From contig CALJKR010000083.1 in NCBI GenBank assembly GCA_937974555.1, positions 1-64,000 on the forward strand: a DNA stretch of 64,000 nt, read 5' to 3'. The DNA comes from an uncultured Flavobacteriales bacterium (GTDB lineage Bacteria; Bacteroidota; Bacteroidia; Flavobacteriales_D; Sanyastnellaceae). The translations under genes were made by a program, and so were the position numbers. Of this stretch, positions 35,309 to 42,901 are shown piece after piece (position 1 is the first letter of the stretch; the number at the start of each line of letters is the position of its first letter). The notes beneath the pieces are model-generated. The model saw nothing but the letters and a program-made list of their open reading frames with translations, made no database searches and was not told the DNA's origin.

Positions 35309-36111
35309 AACGTGTGCATCAAAATTGAATAATAATAGGCAGCACTTTGATTGAGGTTGCTGGGAATTTGTAATCCCAACGGGGTGTTCCACAATTGTAC
35401 ATCCGAGTAGTAGGATCGTAACAATTCCAAGAGATCCTCTTGTACATTCATTCCCATTAAAACAATCGGAATAGGTGCAACGTGATTGAAATCTTGCAGT
35501 GCTGCGGAAATAAAATACAAGGCATCCTCGGCGGATTTTGAGTCGAATTGATTCACCAAAATTCGTTGATGATTCTGGATAAGATGGATGCATAATTTGT
35601 CCGCTTCCATCCAAGCAAACAGCGTATTTTCAAAGTCGCTGGGTTGCGTCAATTGTAGCCACATCTTGGTTGCGCAGTTGACTTGGGCTTGCGGAAACAA
35701 CGCGGCTACCTGCTCAATAATCATCGGATGACGATGAATCAGTACTGTCGCCTCATGGGTCAAGTTTTGATAGCCCAGTTGGGCATTGGCATGGGGTTCA
35801 ATCCAAGCGTTGAGTGCAAGCGGATCAAAAAGATTTTGCGGTGCCAAGGTCCAGCTTTCTGCAGTAAAGGAGATGGACACTTTTCTATAAAATGGTTGTG
35901 ACCAATTGCCTTGTATCAAGGCTTGTGGAATTTGGTGATGGAGCATCGGAGCATTCATCAGCCAAATGGGTTGCTTACTGTGCATCTCAAACAACCCCAT
36001 TTGTATCCCTTCAGGATGTATATGCAAACCCAAATGCAATTGATCTGCACGCTCCAACCATTCGGTTGAAAGCTGCATAGAATGTGCATAATCCGTGGAC
36101 AACATGGGCAT
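35299..36111 (-). CDS. DUF3822 family protein
   Basis: A 270-residue cytosolic protein of the DUF3822 family, found in Bacteroidota next to rsmD as here. It has an ASKHA/actin-like layout of alternating beta strands and helices, with LHLGLHIHPEGIQMGLF near the N-terminus and a C-terminal YYYSILMHTLCV. Function unknown; a link with rRNA modification is inferred only from the conserved neighbour. The start at 36111 or 36105 cannot be decided. Confidence 0.8.
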   Translation of the reverse strand: MPMLSTDYAHSMQLSTEWLERADQLHLGLHIHPEGIQMGLFEMHSKQPIWLMNAPMLHHQIPQALIQGNWSQPFYRKVSISFTAESWTLAPQNLFDPLALNAWIEPHANAQLGYQNLTHEATVLIHRHPMIIEQVAALFPQAQVNCATKMWLQLTQPSDFENTLFAWMEADKLCIHLIQNHQRILVNQFDSKSAEDALYFISAALQDFNHVAPIPIVLMGMNVQEDLLELLRSYYSDVQLWNTPLGLQIPSNLNQSAAYYYSILMHTLCV

Positions 36112-36179
36112 AACTTATTTGCTACGCGAATCTACGATATCCCATGGTGTTTCCGTTCTTTGCAATTAAAATTGATCGC

Positions 36180-37628
36180 ATGAGTGAATCGTTGAGTAAA
36201 ATGTTTGAAGAGCGGGCGTTGTCCTTTCTGCCGTTCCAACCTACGGAAGGGCAGTCTCGGCTATTGCATGTTTTTGGACGATTTGCTGCGACCTCCAAGC
36301 CGCGCTGCGCGCTATTGGTTAAGGGTTATGCGGGAACTGGAAAAACCACCACAGTACAAGCCATGGTGCAGGCGGTGGAATCATACGGGCTGAAGGTGGT
36401 GCTGCTTGCGCCAACGGGTAGGGCTGCCAAGGTTTTGGCAAATTATACCAATAAACCCGCAACAACCATACACCGTCAAATTTATTTCAAGCGATCCGAT
36501 CGCAGTGGGAAAATATGGTTTGAACTCAAGGAGAACAAAAGCGAGGATACCATTTTTATTGTCGATGAAGCTTCGATGATTGGCTCTGATCCCATGAATT
36601 TTAAGTTTGATGATTTGGCTTCTGGGGATGTTTTGGACGATTTGATTACCCACGTTTACAGTGGTGAACGATGCAAGGTGATGTTTATCGGTGATGAGGC
36701 GCAGCTTCCTCCCGTGGGCAGCGACAAAAGCCCGGCTTTGGTTGCGGATGGATTGAAACTGGATTACGATTTGTTTCTGGCTGAAGTGCAGCTGCGAGAG
36801 GTGATTCGTCAAGCGCAGGATTCCGGCATTTTGTATAATGCCACCTTGTTGCGCTACCTCATTGTTCAACGTGCGAGTGATTTTCCTAAGTTTTCTGTTT
36901 CAGGATGGTCGGATATGGTGAGGGTAGATAGTGATATACAACCGCTCATCGAATCCATGTATAGCGCTTATGGTATGGATGATTCCATTATCATTACCCG
37001 TTCCAACAAGAGGGCCAATTTGTATAATCAGCAGATTAGAACCCGAATATTGGGTCATGAAGATGAAATCAATTCAGGCGACCGTATGATGGTCTTGCGC
37101 AATAGTGATTATTGGTTGCAAAAGGAACATGAAGCCATTGGCTTTATTGCCAACGGTGATACCATTCAAATCAGACGCATCAAACAGTTTGAAGAGCGAG
37201 GAAGCTTTAGATTTTGCAAGGCGGTTATTGAATTGGTGGATTATCCAGAACTTCCGGAATTGGAGGTGATCTTGCTTTGCAATCCCATTTATGAGGAGAC
37301 ACCGGCCTTGTCTTCGGAGAAAATGCGTGAATTATGGAATTTGGTTGCGCAGGATTACGCGGATGAGGGATTTACACGAATGAGAAAGTCGATTCAGAAA
37401 GATCCCTATTACAATGCCTTGCAAGTCAAATTTGCCTATGCCATTACGTGCCATAAATCGCAAGGTGGACAGTGGTCGGCCGTATTTATTGATTCAGGGT
37501 ATATTCCGCCGGACATGGCTGCCTATGAGTGGAATCGATGGATGTATACTGCCATGACCCGGAGTAAAAAACAAGTGTTTTTGGTGGGGATGGGAGATGA
37601 GTTTTTTGAAGAAAGAATGCAAGAGTGA
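36180..37628 (+). CDS. RecD-like ATP-dependent DNA helicase (AAA_30/UvrD-C)
   Basis: A 482-residue SF1A-type helicase. Walker A is VKGYAGTGKTTT, motif Ia LLAPTGRAAKVLA, Walker B IFIVDEASMI, motif III FIGDEAQLPPVG, and the C-terminal motifs are AYAITCHKSQGGQWSAVF and YTAMTRSKKQVFLVG. It is shorter than RecD or RecD2 and stands alone, a form common in Bacteroidota ('ATP-dependent RecD-like DNA helicase'). The ATG at 36180 (MSESLSK) is preferred over one 36 nt upstream. Nearest gene downstream is convergent, 9 nt away. Confidence 0.9.
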   Translation: MSESLSKMFEERALSFLPFQPTEGQSRLLHVFGRFAATSKPRCALLVKGYAGTGKTTTVQAMVQAVESYGLKVVLLAPTGRAAKVLANYTNKPATTIHRQIYFKRSDRSGKIWFELKENKSEDTIFIVDEASMIGSDPMNFKFDDLASGDVLDDLITHVYSGERCKVMFIGDEAQLPPVGSDKSPALVADGLKLDYDLFLAEVQLREVIRQAQDSGILYNATLLRYLIVQRASDFPKFSVSGWSDMVRVDSDIQPLIESMYSAYGMDDSIIITRSNKRANLYNQQIRTRILGHEDEINSGDRMMVLRNSDYWLQKEHEAIGFIANGDTIQIRRIKQFEERGSFRFCKAVIELVDYPELPELEVILLCNPIYEETPALSSEKMRELWNLVAQDYADEGFTRMRKSIQKDPYYNALQVKFAYAITCHKSQGGQWSAVFIDSGYIPPDMAAYEWNRWMYTAMTRSKKQVFLVGMGDEFFEERMQE

Positions 37629-37637
37629 GAGTAAATT

Positions 37638-38144
37638 TTACTTGTTACTCATGAGGTAAACTTCAAATCCTTCTTTTACTTTTTCGACTTGTACGTGCTC
37701 TTTGAAGTTGGTAGACAAGGTGAGTCCTACAACATTGGCGCTGATTGGAAACAGGCGATGCTCACGATTGATTAAGACGGCCACTGATAGACGAGCGGGA
37801 TCTTGTGCACACAAAAATTGAGAGACATGCATCAATGTTTTCCCTGAATTGATGACATCATCAATTAAAACAATGGATTTCTTTTTAAAATCAATGGGCG
37901 CTGAGAGGGTAGGGGTGGATTTGTTTTTTTTGTCAAAGGTGATTTTGCACAATTGTGCGGGTATGGAAGAAACTTGCACAAAATTCTGATGTAATTCTTG
38001 TGCAAGTTCCCAACCCATTTGATCAATCCCAATCAAGACTATTTCAGTTGCTCCATAATGAACTTCGTAAAGTTCTTGAGCCATGCGCAACAGTTTCTGA
38101 CGAACCTGTTGCGCATTCAAGATGAGAGATTTTTCTGAAGACAT
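37638..38144 (-). CDS. PyrR-like type I phosphoribosyltransferase
   Basis: A 168-residue phosphoribosyltransferase-fold protein. The PRPP-binding loop is SIVLIDDVINSGKTLMHV. The N-terminal TEIVLIGIDQMGWELAQEL fits the uracil phosphoribosyltransferase/PyrR group. It may salvage uracil or hypoxanthine, or act as a regulator; no pyrimidine genes are adjacent. It starts 1 nt after the lpd stop, so it is expressed with lpd. Confidence 0.85.
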   Translation of the reverse strand: MSSEKSLILNAQQVRQKLLRMAQELYEVHYGATEIVLIGIDQMGWELAQELHQNFVQVSSIPAQLCKITFDKKNKSTPTLSAPIDFKKKSIVLIDDVINSGKTLMHVSQFLCAQDPARLSVAVLINREHRLFPISANVVGLTLSTNFKEHVQVEKVKEGFEVYLMSNK

Positions 38145-38145
38145 A

Positions 38146-39534
38146 TTACAAATGAATTACTTCACCATAAGCCGCTGCAGCTGCTTCCATAATGGCTTCG
38201 CTCATGGTGGGGTGAGGATGAACCGTTTTGATTAACTCTTCACCTGTGGTTTCTAATTTGCGAAGTGCAACACATTCTGCAATCATTTCGGTTACGTTGG
38301 CTCCAATCAAATGTGCACCCAATAACTCGCCATATTTTGCATCAAAAATTAACTTCACAAATCCATCTTTGGTTCCGCCAGCACTCGCTTTTCCCGAAGC
38401 GCTGAATGGGAATTTTCCGATTTTCAAATCGTATCCAGCCGCTTTGGCTGCCTTTTCTGTATATCCAACACTTGCAATCTCAGGACTGCAATAAGTACAA
38501 CCAGGAATATTGTTATAATCCAATGCTTGTGGATGGTGACCCGCAATTTTCTCAACGCAGATGATACCCTCAGCTGAAGCGACGTGAGCCAAAGCTTGAC
38601 CTGGAACGCAATCTCCGATGGCATAATATCCAGGGATGTTGGTTTGGTAATATTTGTCCACTACAATTTTTCCTTTGTCAGTGACGATGCCCACTTGCTC
38701 AAGACCAATATTCTCAATGTTGGCAACAACACCTACTGCACTCAGCACGATGTCGGCTTCGATTACTTGCTCTCCATCTGCGGTTTTAACTTTTACTTTG
38801 CAGCCTTTTCCTGCTGTATCTACTCCAGTTACCTCAGCATTGTTCAAGATGTCAATTCCTTTGGACTTGAATGTCTTGGTCAAAGCTTTTGATACATCTT
38901 CATCTTCTACGGGAACAATATTGGGCATGTACTCAACGATGGTTACTTTGGTACCCATGGCGTTGTAGAAGTATGCAAACTCTACTCCGATGGCACCGCT
39001 CCCCACAATGACCATGCTTTTGGGTTGCTCTGGCAATGTCATCGCTTCACGGTATCCGATAATTTTCTTTCCATCCTGCTTCAAGTTGGGCAATTCTCTA
39101 GAGCGTCCGCCGGTAGCAATGATGATATTGTTGGCAGAAATTTCAGAAACTTTTCCATTGGCATCGGTCACTTGAACTTTTTTACCGGGCATTACTTTTC
39201 CGGTACCCATGATCACTTCAATCTTGTTTTTTTTCATCAAGAATTGAACACCTTTGCTCATGCCTTCCGCAACACCGCGGCTTCTTTTAACCACTGCATC
39301 AAAGTCATGCTTGGCATCACTCACTTGAATACCATAGTCACTGGCGTGTTGGATATATTCAAATACATTGGCACTCTTTAAAAGGGCTTTGGTGGGGATA
39401 CAACCCCAGTTCAAACAAATACCGCCCAAAGCTTCACGCTCGATAACGGCGGTCTTTAATCCCAATTGGCTGGCGCGAATGGCAGTTACATATCCACCAG
39501 GTCCGCTTCCTAAAACGATAAGGTCAAATTGCAT
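38146..39534 (-). CDS. lpdA: dihydrolipoyl dehydrogenase
   Basis: A 462-residue flavoprotein (E3) that reoxidises dihydrolipoamide in 2-oxoacid dehydrogenase and glycine cleavage complexes. FAD motif DLIVLGSGPGGYVTAIRA, the redox disulfide GGICLNWGCIPTKALL, NAD motif IVGSGAIGVEFAYFY, and the C-terminal His-Glu pair in VHPHPTMSEAIMEA. The ATG at 39534 is the natural start; 12 in-frame codons upstream are not family-like. No E1/E2 genes nearby. Confidence 0.96.
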   Translation of the reverse strand: MQFDLIVLGSGPGGYVTAIRASQLGLKTAVIEREALGGICLNWGCIPTKALLKSANVFEYIQHASDYGIQVSDAKHDFDAVVKRSRGVAEGMSKGVQFLMKKNKIEVIMGTGKVMPGKKVQVTDANGKVSEISANNIIIATGGRSRELPNLKQDGKKIIGYREAMTLPEQPKSMVIVGSGAIGVEFAYFYNAMGTKVTIVEYMPNIVPVEDEDVSKALTKTFKSKGIDILNNAEVTGVDTAGKGCKVKVKTADGEQVIEADIVLSAVGVVANIENIGLEQVGIVTDKGKIVVDKYYQTNIPGYYAIGDCVPGQALAHVASAEGIICVEKIAGHHPQALDYNNIPGCTYCSPEIASVGYTEKAAKAAGYDLKIGKFPFSASGKASAGGTKDGFVKLIFDAKYGELLGAHLIGANVTEMIAECVALRKLETTGEELIKTVHPHPTMSEAIMEAAAAAYGEVIHL

Positions 39535-39580
39535 ACAAAGTATTTTTGGCGAAGATAAGAATGAAAACAAGATAATATTC

Positions 39581-39588
39581 TACTTTTG
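39581..39588 (+). promoter_or_regulatory. -7 promoter box 4 nt before the small metal-operon gene
   Basis: TACTTTTG fits TAnnTTTG and is separated from the GTG start at 39593 by 4 nt (TCGT), so the transcript is expected to begin at the start codon. Confidence 0.5.
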
Positions 39589-39592
39589 TCGT

Positions 39593-39889
39593 GTGAAAAT
39601 CAAGGCTCAAGGACACTCCATTTTGGGAATAGCGCTGGCGCTGTTTGTCATGGCATTGATGTCCTTTCAATCTGCGCATCGCTGTTTAGAACACCACGAT
39701 GCAGAGGAGGAAGAGCATGAGGAATGTGGTCTTTGTCAATGGGATTTTGCACCGGTTGAGACCATAGGATTTGTTTTCTATGTATCCGCGCATTTCACCC
39801 CTGAAATGTCTCATTTTGCCTCTGTTGTTTTAGACGAAGTTCAAAACGCACATGCTTCTTTTGATGGTCGCGGTCCCCCAGCGGCGTAA
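39593..39889 (+). CDS. small His/Cys-rich envelope protein, possible metal binder
   Basis: A 98-residue protein with a GTG start chosen because it leads straight into an N-terminal hydrophobic helix (ILGIALALFVMALMSF). Next comes an acidic, metal-ligand-rich stretch: HRCLEHHDAEEEEHEECGLC, with three His, two Cys plus a CxxC. The rest is amphipathic with further His. The longer frame from 39368 runs antisense into lpd and is not used. It lies 38 nt before a TonB receptor gene. A role in binding or sensing a transition metal is inferred from composition and context. Confidence 0.6.
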   Translation: MKIKAQGHSILGIALALFVMALMSFQSAHRCLEHHDAEEEEHEECGLCQWDFAPVETIGFVFYVSAHFTPEMSHFASVVLDEVQNAHASFDGRGPPAA

Positions 39890-39927
39890 CTGATCTATTC
39901 AGGTTCGTTCAATCAAAAAAGCATTTT

Positions 39928-42102
39928 ATGAAAAAAATATTGGGCATTTGCTGTTCCCTTTGGTGGGGGCAGTTGGATGCGCAGAATTCTGATACCACTG
40001 GTGTATTGGATTCTGATTCGCTCCATCCTCTGGAGCACCTTGTAATATCCGATAGTTGGATAGGAACTACGGATCGAAAGTCAAGCATAGACGTTACGCT
40101 CATCAATCCAGAAGATTGGCGGTCGAACCGTGCCTTAAGTTTTGCCCAGTCATTGACTTTTCTTCCGGGAGTTAGTGCACAGAACACAGGCGTTGGAATT
40201 GCACGCCCCGTTATACGCGGGATGTCTGGTCAACGTATTGTGGTAATTGAGCGGAATGTGAAGCAGGAAGGTCAGCAATGGGGAAGTGATCATGGCTTGG
40301 AGCTGGATATGTTTACGGTGGATGCGGTGGAGGTGTTGAAAGGAGCGGTTGGTTTGATGTATGGAGGGGATGCGATTGGCGGGGCTATTCGGATTTTATC
40401 TCCAAGATGGTCCACTGGAAAATGGGACAGCCGATTGCAAGTATTGGGCAGTGATAACAACCAGGAACGAAGCATTGGTTTTTCGCATCAACAAAAATGG
40501 AAGGGAAAAAAAGGAGGGTATGTTCAACGGGTTTTTGTTGCCATTCAAACCAAGAAGTCAAGTGACTATCGCTTGCCAGCCGATTCTTTTACCTACCTCA
40601 ATCGGACATTGCCGTTGAATCAGGGGGTGCTGAATAATACAGCAATTGATGAGCAGTCTGCACTTTGCTTGTGGGAGATGATTCATGGTTATCGTCAGCT
40701 TCACCACCTGACCTTTCAATACCGTTGGTTTGATCAAAATAGTGGACTATTTCCTGGTCTTGTCGGTATTCCAACCTTGGCATCGGTTACCTCGGATGGT
40801 AATTTCCGAAACATTGGGATGCCCAATGCTCACGTCAATCACCACAAGTGGATCCTCCAAGCGGAAGGACGATGGGGCAATGTTTCCCATGCTTTGGAGT
40901 TGGCTTTGCAGATCAACAATCGGATCGAGAAGAGTATTCCGCATCAAGGTCCCTACCAGATTTTAGATGGCGGTGATGAGGCACTGAGTTTGGATTTGCG
41001 CGATGTACAAGGTCGATATACGGTCAGTCATATCCATTGGGAAGCATCTCAATTTGAAGTGGGGACATCGTTTCAAAAACAATGGAATAGCCGCGGGGGA
41101 TTTGAGTTTTTAATTCCCGATTTCCAAAAAAATGCAACCGGGACTTGGGTCATTTGGAATCGTCCATTGATCAAACATTCGGGCCAATGGAATGGTGGCA
41201 TGCGATGGGATTATGCATCTTATCAAATGAAAGGTTTGAGTCAATGGATATCAAACAATGGTGCGGATATGCTCTGGCAACCGGCGATTGGCGTGAATAA
41301 GATGTTTCAAGGGATCTCAGGATCGGTAGGTCAAAGTATATCTACCTCTAATGATTGGCATTGGAAATGGCATGTTGGAAGAACCCTGCGGGTGCCCCAA
41401 GCCTCTGAGCTCTTTGTGAATGGGGTTCATCACGGGACTTTTAGGCACGAGCAAGGGGATCAAAATTTAACAACTGAACGTGGTTGGCAGTGGGATGGCA
41501 TGGCCATTAAAACCCATCAAGATTGGGTAATGAAGTGTAGCCCTTTTGTCCAGTATTACAACAGTTATATCTACCTCTCACCGCAGGCCACTTTTTCTTA
41601 TTTACCCGATGGCGGACAGTTGTATGCTTACGTTCAACATCCTGTTTGGATGGCAGGTGGAGAGTGCAGTTTGGATAAACATTGGTTGCCCCAACTTCAT
41701 TCCGATGTGAGTGTGGAGTATATCTACAATTACAACACCGCTACCACGCTTCCATTGCCCTTTACTCCGCCTTTGCAATTGAAATGGGGAAGTACTTATA
41801 CCCATCAATGGTCGTCAAGGTGGGAGTGGAATTGTCAGTTTCAAGTACGCTATGTAGCGGCAAAAAATAGAGTAGACCGCAACGAGCAATCGACCACGGA
41901 TTACTCCTTATTGCATGGCGGGATGTCTTTGGAATACCACGGCAAAGATGAACGATGGTCTTGTTTATGGACTTTAAATGCAAGGAATTTGACCAATGTA
42001 AAGTACATGAACAATCTGAGCAATTACCGCGTCTTGCAGTTGCCTGAGCAAGGGAGGTGGATTCAAATAGGCATAGAATTTAAATGGCATGGCCAAAAGT
42101 AA
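39928..42102 (+). CDS. TonB-dependent receptor (putative metal uptake)
   Basis: A 724-residue outer-membrane receptor. A signal peptide ends LDAQ (residue 19). The plug domain is at about residues 50-165, with LTFLPGVSAQNTGVGIARPV, IRGMSGQRIVVIERNVKQEG, QQWGSDHGLELD and VEVLKGAVGLMYGGDAIGG. A 22-stranded barrel follows and ends with an aromatic-rich final strand (GRWIQIGIEFKWH). There is no carboxypeptidase-like N-domain. The neighbouring His-rich protein and DUF4625 lipoprotein, together with the His in the plug, suggest a metal ion or metal complex as cargo; which one is unknown. Confidence 0.85.
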   Translation: MKKILGICCSLWWGQLDAQNSDTTGVLDSDSLHPLEHLVISDSWIGTTDRKSSIDVTLINPEDWRSNRALSFAQSLTFLPGVSAQNTGVGIARPVIRGMSGQRIVVIERNVKQEGQQWGSDHGLELDMFTVDAVEVLKGAVGLMYGGDAIGGAIRILSPRWSTGKWDSRLQVLGSDNNQERSIGFSHQQKWKGKKGGYVQRVFVAIQTKKSSDYRLPADSFTYLNRTLPLNQGVLNNTAIDEQSALCLWEMIHGYRQLHHLTFQYRWFDQNSGLFPGLVGIPTLASVTSDGNFRNIGMPNAHVNHHKWILQAEGRWGNVSHALELALQINNRIEKSIPHQGPYQILDGGDEALSLDLRDVQGRYTVSHIHWEASQFEVGTSFQKQWNSRGGFEFLIPDFQKNATGTWVIWNRPLIKHSGQWNGGMRWDYASYQMKGLSQWISNNGADMLWQPAIGVNKMFQGISGSVGQSISTSNDWHWKWHVGRTLRVPQASELFVNGVHHGTFRHEQGDQNLTTERGWQWDGMAIKTHQDWVMKCSPFVQYYNSYIYLSPQATFSYLPDGGQLYAYVQHPVWMAGGECSLDKHWLPQLHSDVSVEYIYNYNTATTLPLPFTPPLQLKWGSTYTHQWSSRWEWNCQFQVRYVAAKNRVDRNEQSTTDYSLLHGGMSLEYHGKDERWSCLWTLNARNLTNVKYMNNLSNYRVLQLPEQGRWIQIGIEFKWHGQK

Positions 42103-42127
42103 AAAGTTGAAAATTAAAATTTAGAAT

Positions 42128-42901
42128 ATGAAGAATGCAAAAAAATGGGGAAGATTGGTGTTGATGGCTGGTTCGGGTTTGGTTTATGGTTGTCAGCCAG
42201 AAACGGATACTACGCGACCAGAAATTACCAGTGTCACAGTAGATGGCTTGATTGGAGAAAATCACCTGGTACATGCCGGAGAGGCCATGCAGGTGAGTTT
42301 GGATTTACGTGACAACGAGAATTTACGACAAGTGAAAATCAATGTGCATCCCGCCGATGATGGACATACCCATGGATCAGGAAGCGGGGCTGTTACCCAG
42401 CCCAATGTTGGTACTTGGACGTATTCCAACATTATTGATTTGGAAGGCACGCATGCCATAACACAATTAAGTTTGAATGTTCCGGTCAATATTGCGGGCG
42501 AGTGGCATTTGGAGGTAATGGCCATCGATGCTTCAGGAAATGAAGCAATTGAAAAAGTGGTGAATTTGGAAGTAGACAATCCGGCCCTGCCGGTAATCTC
42601 TGTCATTACCAATCCCACATCTAACACGGAACCGTTGATGATTTTGGCTTCCAACCCTGTTCTCTCTTTGAATGTCGCGGTAACGGACGCATCTGGTGTG
42701 GACTCTTTGTTTGTTCAGACAACCAATGCTGTAGATGAAGTGGTATTTTCTCAAAGTTTGGATGCAACGGATGCTGTTGAGTTTACCTCAGGCAATATTG
42801 AAATGACTTTCCCAAGTGTTGGGTTGTACAACGTGCAAGTTCGCGCTTTGGATGTCAATGGTTTTGAAAACCTTTGGGTGAGGCAAGTGGAAGTGCAATA
42901 G
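42128..42901 (+). CDS. DUF4625 lipoprotein
   Basis: A 257-residue lipoprotein: signal peptide with VYGC (Cys20). The domain DUF4625 is recognised from TTRPEITSVTVDG, DLRDNENLRQVKINVHPADD and the short His motif DGHTHGSG. Two Ig-like beta domains are seen (to about residue 145 and from 150 on). These proteins follow TonB receptors in many Bacteroidota genomes; a surface metal- or ligand-capturing role is inferred. It starts 25 nt after the receptor gene and ends flush against the convergent receptor gene. Confidence 0.8.
   Translation: MKNAKKWGRLVLMAGSGLVYGCQPETDTTRPEITSVTVDGLIGENHLVHAGEAMQVSLDLRDNENLRQVKINVHPADDGHTHGSGSGAVTQPNVGTWTYSNIIDLEGTHAITQLSLNVPVNIAGEWHLEVMAIDASGNEAIEKVVNLEVDNPALPVISVITNPTSNTEPLMILASNPVLSLNVAVTDASGVDSLFVQTTNAVDEVVFSQSLDATDAVEFTSGNIEMTFPSVGLYNVQVRALDVNGFENLWVRQVEVQ

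Noticed and set aside
39368..39592. Longer N-terminus of the His/Cys-rich small protein
   Set aside because: Antisense to the lpd coding region and upstream of the promoter box at 39581.
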